NCBI RefSeq assembly: GCF_014138605.1
Contig: NZ_JACJHX010000003.1
Location: 62,001-126,000 of the forward strand
Origin: Peribacillus huizhouensis
Lineage (GTDB): Bacteria; Bacillota; Bacilli; Bacillales; DSM-1321
Reading direction: 5' to 3'
Length of the DNA: 64,000 nt
Positions 56,244-64,000 of this stretch are shown piece after piece (position 1 is the stretch's first letter; each line of letters starts with the position of its first letter). The position numbers and the translations under genes were made by a program. The notes under the pieces are model-generated. The model had not been told where the DNA came from. It saw nothing but the letters and a program-made list of their open reading frames with translations, and made no database searches.

Positions 56244-57824
56244 ATGAAGAAAATAGGAAAATGGGAAAAAATACAAAAAAATAAAAAAATAGATTCTCTA
56301 CCCTCTCATATTAACAAAGATATGTTGAGCTCAGAAATTTCAACAAACGAGAAAGTGTTAAAAGAAAGTTTTCAAAACTGTTCTGATTTTGTCATACGAC
56401 CAATTTATATATCCGGAGAAACTAAAATATTTGTGATATATGTGGATGGATTAAGTGATGCAAAGACGCTTGACGAAGTATTTTTAAAACCAATGATGTT
56501 TGAAGGACTTCCGGAAGGAATGGGTGAAGTTCGTCAAATTGGACAAATTTTGAAACAACACCTTGTCGCGATCTCTCAAGTTACCACTGTTTCGAAAATG
56601 AGTGAACTTGTTGATGGGGTGTTGAAGGCAAATGTCGGGATAATAGTTGATGGAGAAACAGATGCTTTACTGGCAGAATTGAAAGGATACGAAAAACGAG
56701 GTATTGAAGAACCATCGACCGAAGTCGTTATTCGTGGGCCGAGAGATGGATTTATTGAAAATTTAAGGACTAATACAAGTCTTTTACGTAGAAGGATAAG
56801 GAGTACAAGCCTAAAAACGGAACCAATTACGATTGGTGAATTCTCACAGACTGATGTAATAATTGCTTATATTGATGGTATTGTTCAGGATTCCATTTTG
56901 GATGAAGTTCGTACGAGATTAAAGAGAATACAAATAGATGGGGTGCTGGAGTCGGAGTATATTGAGGAATTTATTGAAGATAATCCTTATTCTCCATTCC
57001 CACAAATCCAAAATACCGAAAGACCAGATATTGTAGCATCGAGCTTGTTGGAAGGGAAAGTTGCCATACTCGTGGATAATACTCCATTTGCCTTGGTGCT
57101 ACCGATGACATTTTGGAGTGGATTCCAAGCTGCGGGTGATTATTATGAACGGTTTATGTATGCGACTTTCATAAGGATTATTCGTTTTATATTACTGAAT
57201 GTATGCATATTTTTTCCATCGATCTATGTTGCCCTAACCACATATCATCCAAAACTCATTCCGACCAGTCTACTTATCAGCATTGCTGCTTCCCGTGAAT
57301 CTGTTCCGTTTCCAGCCGTAATTGAAGTATTTCTCATGGAATTTATGTTTGACGGTCTTCGCGAAGCAGGCATTAGGTTACCCAAACCCGTTGGTTCAGC
57401 TGTCAGTATTGTGGGAGCGCTCGTTATCGGTCAGGCAGCTGTACAAGCCGGAATTGTTTCTGCCCCGATGGTGATTGTTGTAGCCACAACTGGTATAGCT
57501 TCGTTTGGCATACCACGCTATAGTTTTGGAAATGCTTTTCAAATGCTTCGGTACGTCATGCTGATTCTAGCAGGGTGTCTTGGCTTTTACGGAATTGTCA
57601 TAGGTTTTATTGCTCTTATTATTCACCTTGTCAATCTTCGGTCATATGGTGTTCCTTATTTCAGCCCGGTTGCTCCACTTATTCTAAGGGATTTAAAGGA
57701 TATCGTGATAAGGACACCTAGATGGGCATTCAATTATCGTCGTGAATTTTTTGCTGGTCGAAATAAAAAGCGCATTCCAAAAGGACAAAAACCTAGTCCA
57801 AAACAGGGGAGGAATAGTAAATGA
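56244..57824 (+). CDS. Spore germination receptor A subunit (GerA family)
   Basis: The product has 526 residues and is the A-type subunit of a nutrient germinant receptor in the spore inner membrane. An N-terminal soluble region (about 1-290) contains the family blocks FVIYVDGLSDAKTLDE, VVIRGPRDGFIENLRTNTSL and KVAILVDNTPFALVLP. A membrane domain of five or six helices follows at about 300-480, with SIAASRESVPFPAVIEV in between. A basic tail ends the protein. AGGGAGG precedes the ATG. It overlaps the C-subunit gene by four bases. The germinant cannot be read from sequence, so no specific ger name is assigned. Confidence 0.94.
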   Translation: MKKIGKWEKIQKNKKIDSLPSHINKDMLSSEISTNEKVLKESFQNCSDFVIRPIYISGETKIFVIYVDGLSDAKTLDEVFLKPMMFEGLPEGMGEVRQIGQILKQHLVAISQVTTVSKMSELVDGVLKANVGIIVDGETDALLAELKGYEKRGIEEPSTEVVIRGPRDGFIENLRTNTSLLRRRIRSTSLKTEPITIGEFSQTDVIIAYIDGIVQDSILDEVRTRLKRIQIDGVLESEYIEEFIEDNPYSPFPQIQNTERPDIVASSLLEGKVAILVDNTPFALVLPMTFWSGFQAAGDYYERFMYATFIRIIRFILLNVCIFFPSIYVALTTYHPKLIPTSLLISIAASRESVPFPAVIEVFLMEFMFDGLREAGIRLPKPVGSAVSIVGALVIGQAAVQAGIVSAPMVIVVATTGIASFGIPRYSFGNAFQMLRYVMLILAGCLGFYGIVIGFIALIIHLVNLRSYGVPYFSPVAPLILRDLKDIVIRTPRWAFNYRREFFAGRNKKRIPKGQKPSPKQGRNSK

Positions 57825-58990
57825 ACAGACGACTGATTTGTTTTGTAATCTACTCTTCCCTTTTGTTCACATCAGGTTGTTGGGATCGGGTTGAGATAAA
57901 TAATCGTGCCATTTGGATAGCAACAGGATTGGACGCTATAGAAAAAGAGGGCATTCAATTGACCGGACAAATTTTAATTCCCTCCAGTATGAATCCCCAA
58001 AATGGGGGAGGAGGTAATGGAGAAAAAAATTTTTTTTTAATTTCAGCCATAGGGAAAAATATAACCGATGCAACACAGAAAATACAGATGAAACTTTCAA
58101 GGAAAGCATTTTATGGACAACGTAGGGTTCTTTTATTGGGGGAGGAATTTGCGAAACTAGGCCTCAAAAATCAGCTTGACTTTACTATCAAGGACCCGAA
58201 TGCCAGTTTGCGAACCGATGCATTTGTTGTGAAAAAAGGTACAGCAATAGACATGCTTAACCTATCCTACCCATTAGAAAATATTCCTGCTGAAGCGCCA
58301 CTAAAGGAACACTCTCAAGCTGGGGGGATGAGTGATACTTCATATTTACATTTCCTCAAAGCAGTGAACAGTAAGGGGATACGTCCAAGCCTGCCTGCGA
58401 TTGAAATTGGGAATTTTCAAGATGGTGAAGGCGTAGGTAAAAAAGGTGAAAAGTCCTACCAGTTGACAGGAAGTGCCGTTTTTGATCAAGATCTTAAATT
58501 GTGTGGGTATTTAAACATGGAAGAATATAGGGACCAGCTTTGGATCATGGAGGTCCTGAAGAAACGTTCGCTTACTATTCTAATAGAGGATGGCAATGTC
58601 AGTTTGGATTTAGACAAAATGGGAAGCAAAGTCATACCAGAAATCAGCAGAAATAAAAACATAAAATTTACCATTGTATTGACTGGAGAAGGAGCTGTGA
58701 TCGAAAATAATACAAATTTAGACTTAACGCAACCTAAAAACCTTGAGTTCATGCAAAACGAATTTAATAAACAATATAAAAAGCAAGTTGCTCATACCAT
58801 TACAAAAGTTCAAACAGAATACGGAACAGATATTTTTGGGTTTGGTGAGGTAATTCATAAACAGATACCGTACCAGTGGAGAGATTTAATGAATGATTGG
58901 GACAAAAAATTTTCAGATGCTGATGTCACTGTGAAAGTAAACTTGACCATTCGACGAGTAGGAATGTCAGGTCCATCCTTAAGAAAGTGA
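57821..58990 (+). CDS. Spore germination receptor C subunit, lipoprotein (GerC family)
   Basis: The product has 389 residues with a lipoprotein signal whose lipobox FTSGC puts the anchor cysteine at residue 20, followed by WDRVEINNRAIW, the hallmark start of Ger(X)C proteins. DITKxI-like NITDATQKIQMKLSRKAFYGQ near residue 75 and the C-terminal ITKVQTEYGTDIFGFGE segment near 325 are standard. It sits on the outer face of the spore inner membrane with the A and B subunits. A four-base ATGA overlap with the A gene indicates coupling; the B gene starts 10 bp later. Confidence 0.94.
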   Translation: MNRRLICFVIYSSLLFTSGCWDRVEINNRAIWIATGLDAIEKEGIQLTGQILIPSSMNPQNGGGGNGEKNFFLISAIGKNITDATQKIQMKLSRKAFYGQRRVLLLGEEFAKLGLKNQLDFTIKDPNASLRTDAFVVKKGTAIDMLNLSYPLENIPAEAPLKEHSQAGGMSDTSYLHFLKAVNSKGIRPSLPAIEIGNFQDGEGVGKKGEKSYQLTGSAVFDQDLKLCGYLNMEEYRDQLWIMEVLKKRSLTILIEDGNVSLDLDKMGSKVIPEISRNKNIKFTIVLTGEGAVIENNTNLDLTQPKNLEFMQNEFNKQYKKQVAHTITKVQTEYGTDIFGFGEVIHKQIPYQWRDLMNDWDKKFSDADVTVKVNLTIRRVGMSGPSLRK

Positions 58991-59000
58991 GATCAAAAAA

Positions 59001-60086
59001 ATGAAAATCTCAGGAGTCCAAATATTTTGGATAATGTTCACTTTTGTTTCAGGAAATATGCTTATAACGACCATGGGTACAGCAATTAGAGACGCGAAAC
59101 AAGACGCTTGGATTTCCTATCTAATCGCCATTATTTTCGGGGTACTGATTGTCTTTGTCGCAACCAAAGTGAGCCTTTTGTATCCCAATCAAACCTTAAT
59201 TGAATACAGTAAAACCATTTTAGGTAAGTGGATAGGAAACATTGTTGTGATTACATATCTTTTCCAATGGTACTCGGTGATTGGCTATAATTTAAGACAA
59301 TTTGCTGATTTCACAATCACATTGTTGCTCCCAACAACACCTTTATGGGCGTTGATCTTGACAATGCTTTTGTTAGTTATCTATGTCACTGCAGGCGGAG
59401 GAATAGAAGGAATTGGCCGATGTAGCGAAGTTTTCGGGATAATACTGGTTTTTTCAGGAGTAATAACATTCATCCTAGTTGTTCCAAATCTCGATTTTAG
59501 CAAAATACTACCTTTATATTCAGATTCCGGATTGCGTCCGATACTTAAAGGAACTTTGTACCTTGATTCTTATTTGGGGGAGTCTGTTATGATGATGATG
59601 TTTGTTTCATTCATGGCTCAACCAAAGCAAGGACCTTCAAGAGCAATATGGGGAGTTGCTCTTTCTGGATTGGCGCTATGTGCAAGTTCAATGGTTGTAC
59701 TTATGACTTTAGGTCCTGAGGTAGCAGAAAAACTAAAATATCCTGTTATAGATGCGATTGGATTTATCTCCGTAATGGGGTTTATCCAAAACGTAGATCT
59801 TTTAGTCCTATTAATCTGGATACTAAGTAGTTTTATTATAAATTCATTGTATTTCTTTATGGCCAGCTACGGAACAGCTCAATGGCTTAAAATCAAAGAA
59901 TGGCGAAAAACTATTTGGTTTGTGGCTGCTTTTTCATTCGTATATGCCTTGCTCTTTCCAAATGTCACAATAACTGAAGTGGAATATATAAATAAGTATT
60001 GGATTCCTTTTGTGTTTCCGGTCAATATTATCGGAATTCCCCTTTTATTATGGATTGTGGCAAGTATACGAAAAAAGAAACAGTAG
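59001..60086 (+). CDS. Spore germination receptor B subunit (permease-like, GerB family)
   Basis: The product has 361 residues and about ten membrane helices and belongs to the amino-acid/polyamine/organocation transporter superfamily (Spore_permease). It opens with ISGVQIFWIMFTFVSGNMLI, has the WISYLIAIIFGVLIVF second helix, and in the middle TAGGGIEGIGRCSEVFG near residue 132, a region tied to germinant recognition in this family. The gene order A-C-B differs from the gerA-type A-B-C order but is common among Bacillaceae receptors. It is the last gene of the operon; a weak hairpin (AAAGCACCTC/GAGGCTTTTT) lies at 60141-60190. Confidence 0.94.
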   Translation: MKISGVQIFWIMFTFVSGNMLITTMGTAIRDAKQDAWISYLIAIIFGVLIVFVATKVSLLYPNQTLIEYSKTILGKWIGNIVVITYLFQWYSVIGYNLRQFADFTITLLLPTTPLWALILTMLLLVIYVTAGGGIEGIGRCSEVFGIILVFSGVITFILVVPNLDFSKILPLYSDSGLRPILKGTLYLDSYLGESVMMMMFVSFMAQPKQGPSRAIWGVALSGLALCASSMVVLMTLGPEVAEKLKYPVIDAIGFISVMGFIQNVDLLVLLIWILSSFIINSLYFFMASYGTAQWLKIKEWRKTIWFVAAFSFVYALLFPNVTITEVEYINKYWIPFVFPVNIIGIPLLLWIVASIRKKKQ

Positions 60087-60597
60087 ATTCCCCTAATTCA
60101 TTCTTATTAAGCAGATTAAAGTCATTTTAAAAAGTCGAAGAAAGCACCTCTCACTTATGCGGGCCATGATGTGGAAGCGAGGCTTTTTAGGATCATTCTT
60201 AAATAAGAATTTGCTTTTTGAAATGAAAGCTTAAATGACATTGACCATTCTCCAACAGTTGACTGTAACTACTAGCATCAAAGGGATTGACATAGTAATT
60301 ACAAGTTCCTATTACTAAGGTGTGATCATTGGAATAACGTTCGGGGTACAGTGGATTATTAAGGTGGATGAAAATATGTTAGGGTCCAAGGATTTTATAA
60401 AGTTTTTGATAGAAGGAAAGACGTGTCTGATAGCAGAGAAATTGTTTATATGGACCCACCCGATGGAGAATACGATAGCACTATTTAACTAAACTATCCG
60501 AAAAAAGGAATACTTGTATACGACATTCTCTATCGAATTTAAAAGATTCAAGTGGATTACGGAAATTCGATGTTCCAATTAAACAATTAATGTTTCA
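60087..60597. other. Gap between the ger operon and the phnE remnant
   Basis: The 511-bp stretch holds a weak terminator-like hairpin at 60141-60190. It also holds short coding-like scraps, for example a frame reading KVFDRRKDVSDSREIVYMDP near 60395-60460, which I cannot assign. It looks like eroded sequence. Confidence 0.3.
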
Positions 60598-60909
60598 CCT
60601 TTGAAGAATTTGATAAAGGTGCGATTTTAGCTTTGCAAGCAAGCGGGGCAAATTGTGTTCCAAGCTGTCATCCCATCATCGATTACTGATATGGTTTCAT
60701 GGACATTCATGCGTTTTGAGAATAATTTCGCCGTGGCAGTGGCAATGGGCGCAGGAGCAGGAGGAATTGGCTTCGATATGTTCATGGCAAGTGGATTTAA
60801 CTTTGACTTGCGTGAAATCGGCGCAATCACTTATTTTATCCTAATTGTAGCAATCTGCATTGAGATCTTCGCAACACGCATTAAAAAGAAGCTAAAAGTT
60901 CTGTCATAA
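60598..60909 (+). pseudogene. Truncated, frameshifted phnE2-like copy
   Basis: The DNA closely matches the last about 330 bases of phnE2 (44867-45195). Compared with phnE2 it has lost 11 bases between two GGCAAATTG repeats, which shifts the frame, and 6 bases in the alanine/glycine-rich stretch. Downstream of the frameshift 84 codons remain open and differ from PhnE2 by about five substitutions, ending in the same ATRIKKKLKVLS. No start, signal or transporter partners are present. It is a relic of a duplication or of a second phn transporter. Confidence 0.88.
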
Positions 60910-60972
60910 TAGTGTCGGAAGCAGGTCATAAACTTAGAAGAAGAACCATATCCATTTTTCAAAAAAAGGTTT

Positions 60973-61026
60973 AGAAATAAGGGTGAAATATACTAGACAT
61001 GTCTAGTATATTTCACCCTTATTTCT
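60973..61026. repeat. 54-bp perfect palindrome
   Basis: The 27-base arms 60973-60999 and 61000-61026 are exactly complementary with no spacer. The centre reads CTAGACATGTCTAG and each arm contains GGGTGAAATATA. It lies between the phnE remnant and the end of the antiporter gene and could act as a bidirectional terminator, since T-rich sequence flanks both sides. The rest of the 285-bp gap has no gene. Confidence 0.9.
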
Positions 61027-61194
61027 TTTCATTTATAACAAATCATTGTATAGGAATAATAAAGTTGTCATCTACCCGTCACTTTGATAATTGGTTACAA
61101 AAGATGTTTAAAAAACTGATCTTATCTTTAATTGTGCAATTTTTAATGTGAGGGACTAGATTCTTGATTAGCAATACCGTTTGTTACTAAATCT

Positions 61195-62424
61195 TTATAC
61201 CTGAACCTTTGTTTTACGGTATAAAGACCATTTTACTAATGGGGAAGTAAGGGCAGTGGTAATAACCGCGACAAGGAACAAAATACTATAATCAGTGTCA
61301 GAAATTAATTTACTACTTAAACCTATGTTGGCAAATATCAAGATCATTAATCCTCGTGCATTCATTAAAGCCCCGATAGCACTGGATTCTTCCCAACTAT
61401 AACCTATTATTCTTGCATAAATCATACATACAAAATATTTGCTTATAAATGCCATTCCAATAAACAATAAAACGATGACTAAATGATTACTGCTTGTAAA
61501 AGAGCTTAAGTCAACATTAAAACCAGAACTTACGAAGTAAATAGGAACCAAAAGTGTATTTACAAAATCTGAGATTTTAGTATCTAACTCTTTGGTGACT
61601 CTATCTAATCTTGGTACGATTAATCCTGCTATAAACCCTCCATAAATAGCATGAAGTCCAATTTTTTCTGATACAAGACTGCTGCATAAAAAAACAAAAA
61701 GAAATAATGCAAAAAATTCATTATTTAACATATTATACTTATTTAAAACAATATATTTTAAAATAGGCCTGATAACAAAAAACATTACTAAAAGGTAAAT
61801 AATTATATAAATGATCATGCTCATACTGTTAACTGAAAAGTTTAGGCTAGCAATAGAAAGAATAATTGGCAGCATGATCCATGCAATGAGATCATCTATA
61901 CTTGCACCTAGGACAACAAATCTCCCTAACTTTGTTCTAATCATCTTTTGTTGATCTAAAATCCGTACTAGTACGGGAAAGGCAGTTACAGAGATACTAG
62001 CTGACATAAACAAAGAATAGATTAATTGAGTGGTTAATGTTTGTTTTAAATAAGGATAAAAATACCAACTGATTGCGAATGTCATAAGAAAAGTAGGGAT
62101 GATCCCCACTAGTGCAAGTTGTACAGCGTTTTTTATTAGCCTGTCTTCTATGTTTTCTTTACCTACTTGAATTCCTATTATAAACATATATAAAGATATT
62201 CCGAGCTGACTTAATAGGAATAATTGTTCTTTTATATCTTTATTAAACAGCCACTCTTGGATCTCAGGGAACAAGGCACCTAAAAATGAAGGACCTACTA
62301 AAATACCGCCAATCATCTCCCCGACTACTTTGGGCTGGCCTACCATTTTTGCTAGAGTGCCAAATAACTGAGAAATCATTATTACGATCAATAAACTCAA
62401 TAAGAATTGAAACAAAACATACAC
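61195..62424 (-). CDS. CPA2 family cation:proton antiporter
   Basis: The product has 409 residues and about 12 membrane helices. VGEMIGGILVGPSFLG near residues 33-48 and the ion-binding ASIDDLIAWIMLP near 173-185 (paired acidic residues as in NapA/GerN-type exchangers) are visible, as is the GGFIAGLIVPR segment near 265. There is no C-terminal TrkA domain, so it is the short Na+(K+)/H+ type and not KefC. The ATG at 62424 follows AAAAGGAG. It lies downstream of a germination operon and recalls GerN of B. cereus, but whether it acts in germination is speculative. Confidence 0.88.
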   Translation of the reverse strand: MYVLFQFLLSLLIVIMISQLFGTLAKMVGQPKVVGEMIGGILVGPSFLGALFPEIQEWLFNKDIKEQLFLLSQLGISLYMFIIGIQVGKENIEDRLIKNAVQLALVGIIPTFLMTFAISWYFYPYLKQTLTTQLIYSLFMSASISVTAFPVLVRILDQQKMIRTKLGRFVVLGASIDDLIAWIMLPIILSIASLNFSVNSMSMIIYIIIYLLVMFFVIRPILKYIVLNKYNMLNNEFFALFLFVFLCSSLVSEKIGLHAIYGGFIAGLIVPRLDRVTKELDTKISDFVNTLLVPIYFVSSGFNVDLSSFTSSNHLVIVLLFIGMAFISKYFVCMIYARIIGYSWEESSAIGALMNARGLMILIFANIGLSSKLISDTDYSILFLVAVITTALTSPLVKWSLYRKTKVQV

Positions 62425-63034
62425 TCCTTTTTTTACTAATGAAAAAGTATATCGGGACTAGTCCAAAAAGTCTATCAAGCTTGGGCATACTCAAAAAGTA
62501 AGCATTTGGTAGAATTTTTCAATGGCCACAGAAGGCTCGTTCTGTAAGGATACTTTCGAGAAAATACATGTTCTACCGGACTAATAACGCTTAAGTTTTT
62601 TATATTATCAACCTCTGTGCTTGTCTCTTCAAGGAACGATCTTTTCATTGCATCTGCTAAACTTTGAGATTCCTATGAACTTCCTTTTGGAAGCTAATTG
62701 AAGTTATGTCTGTTATTCAAGAATAGGGCGCTTTCAAGATACTAGCTACATTTTTTTGATGCTTCATAAGATTTCAATTATGAAATTTTACGTGGTAATT
62801 CCCCTTAATAGAGAGTAACCTCCTAATCTGCCTTATTTTTTGTTACTACTATTATAAAACAGATACAGGGCATTCTTTTAGAAGCAATTTCCGTAATTTA
62901 GTTAAAATGATATGCGTTCAGAACATTTGTTCTATAATAAGTCAAAAGACTCTGGTATTTGTTTTTTTGAATTGTTAAAATAATGGTAACAACTTAGATA
63001 ATGCTACGAATTCATCCTATCAGGAGGGGTAATA
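62425..63034. other. Gap upstream of the protease gene
   Basis: On the minus strand a 57-codon frame (62648 to 62475) starting MKRSFLEETSTEVDNIKNLS looks coding-like. It has no ribosome binding site and is preceded by a TAG, so it may be the tail of a lost gene; I do not recognise it. The remainder is AT-rich with no clear promoter apart from generic TATAAT-like boxes near 62850. Confidence 0.3.
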
Positions 63035-63997
63035 ATGGAGCGAAAAGTACGATTGATTCCGTATCAGGTAGATGCAGTGGTTGAAACGGTTGCAGAGGTG
63101 CCAAAGGGAATTGAGCTTATTCAGGCTCCAAAGCTGTGGGAGAAGTCGAAAGGAAAGGACATTACGGTTGCAATTCTGGACACCGGTTGTGATGTAGACC
63201 ACCCAGATTTGCAAGGGAGGATTATTGGCGGCCGGAACTTTACGGAAGATGACAACGGTAATTCTGATATTTTCAAGGATTATAATGGTCATGGAACACA
63301 TGTAGCGGGGACAATTGCCGCTGTTGAAAATGGAGTGGGTGTCGTCGGGGTTGCGCCGGAAGCAAATTTATTAATTTTAAAAGTGTTAGATCATCGAGGG
63401 TCTGGCCAGTATGAGTGGATTATTAACGGTATCAATTATGCAGTGGAGCAGAAAGTGGACATCATATCTATGAGCCTCGGTGGTCCTGAGGATGTACCTG
63501 AATTACATCAAGCGATTCAGAATGCCATCGCAAAGCATATCCTCGTCGTTTGTGCAGCAGGAAATGAGGGAGATGGTCGGGATACAACAGATGAATTAGG
63601 CTATCCTGGCTGTTATAATGAAGTAATAAGCGTAGGTTCTGTAGATTTAAATCGTCGCTCATCTGATTTTACAAATTCGAATAAAGAAGTGGACCTAGTG
63701 GCACCTGGCGAAGAGATTCTTTCCACCTATTTGGGTGGGAAATATGCAAAGCTAAGCGGAACATCGATGGCTACGCCTCACATCTCAGGTGCGCTGGCGT
63801 TAATCAAGGAGATTTCGAATAAAAGTTTTGAAAGGAATTTGACTGAGCCGGAGCTTTATGCACAGCTCATCAAGAGAACCGTTCCGTTGGGCAATTCACC
63901 AAAGCTTGAAGGGAATGGTTTATTATATTTAACAGCTGTTGACCATTTAAAGGAAGTCTTCAGTGAAAAATTAACTACACAAGTGTTGAGTAGCTGA
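63035..63997 (+). CDS. isp: Intracellular subtilisin-like serine protease
   Basis: The product has 320 residues and no signal peptide. The N-terminal LIPYQV (residues 7-12) is the intracellular-subtilisin prosequence that blocks the active site until processed. The catalytic triad is D49 (ILDTGCD), H86 (GHGTHVAGT) and S244 (SGTSMATPH), and the oxyanion Asn is in AAGNEGDGRD near residue 172. Such enzymes degrade cytoplasmic protein at the onset of sporulation. AGGAGGGG precedes the ATG at 63035. The gene is complete at the window edge. Confidence 0.93.
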   Translation: MERKVRLIPYQVDAVVETVAEVPKGIELIQAPKLWEKSKGKDITVAILDTGCDVDHPDLQGRIIGGRNFTEDDNGNSDIFKDYNGHGTHVAGTIAAVENGVGVVGVAPEANLLILKVLDHRGSGQYEWIINGINYAVEQKVDIISMSLGGPEDVPELHQAIQNAIAKHILVVCAAGNEGDGRDTTDELGYPGCYNEVISVGSVDLNRRSSDFTNSNKEVDLVAPGEEILSTYLGGKYAKLSGTSMATPHISGALALIKEISNKSFERNLTEPELYAQLIKRTVPLGNSPKLEGNGLLYLTAVDHLKEVFSEKLTTQVLSS

Positions 63998-64000
63998 TGA

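Noticed and set aside
1-64000. CRISPR arrays, tRNA/rRNA genes, insertion sequences with transposases
   Set aside because: I looked for regular direct repeats with unique spacers, tRNA-like cloverleaf ends and transposase motifs and found none I could support.

Overview
The window comes from a low-GC, endospore-forming Bacillaceae bacterium. The evidence is a tricistronic gerA-gerC-gerB germinant receptor operon, an intracellular subtilisin with the ISP-type N-terminal LIPY motif, a T-box leader in front of leuS next to a yttB-like MFS gene, a ytzC homologue, and strong AGGAGG-type ribosome binding sites throughout. It looks like ordinary chromosome. I see no integrase, transposase, CRISPR array, rRNA or tRNA.

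Layout. 0.1-5 kb: a nitroreductase, a decayed heavy-metal P-type ATPase remnant, a CDF cation exporter and an arsRBC operon with a readable promoter/operator. 5-13.4 kb: two chemoreceptors (the second broken by an in-frame stop), a DUF1835 protein, an Eis-like acetyltransferase, a TipA-like MerR regulator, ytzC and shikimate kinase. 13.7-22.7 kb: an MFS transporter, T-box-leuS, a GyrI-like protein, and a response regulator/kinase/PepSY cluster like B. subtilis ykoGHI, followed by a second secreted protein with three PepSY repeats. 22.9-29.7 kb: a urea transporter opposite a complete urease operon ureABCEFGD. 30-33.2 kb: a PadR regulator, an HTH protein and a YebC-family protein. 33.7-45.2 kb: a PHP-domain phosphoesterase followed by a carbon-phosphorus lyase locus, phnF-GHIJK-M-L and the transporter phnD-C-E1-E2. 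45.6-55.9 kb: a DUF2179 membrane protein, then an MFS transporter, an IclR regulator and a divergent set of two aspartase/fumarase-family lyases, an aldehyde dehydrogenase, a zinc alcohol dehydrogenase and a malic enzyme. 56-64 kb: the ger operon, a frameshifted copy of the phnE2 3' end, a CPA2 antiporter and the intracellular serine protease.

How the genes work together. The phn locus contains the core lyase genes and an ABC importer but no phnN, phnO or phnP. The adjacent PHP protein is a good candidate to finish the pathway (PhnPP activity). The urea transporter and urease form a urea-nitrogen module. The IclR cluster carries one 15-bp inverted-repeat motif in front of both the transporter and the lyase operon. 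Its enzymes would release fumarate and oxidise an alcohol to an acid, with malic enzyme consuming fumarate-derived malate; the substrate is unknown, and this is the least explained system in the window.

Between genes there are several dispersed repeat families: a roughly 60-bp element in two near-identical copies plus an inverted fragment, a set of hairpins carrying a GGTCTGAC core, and Bacillus-type palindromic elements. There is also a 54-bp perfect palindrome near 61.0 kb and a 27-bp-stem bidirectional terminator near 47.9 kb.
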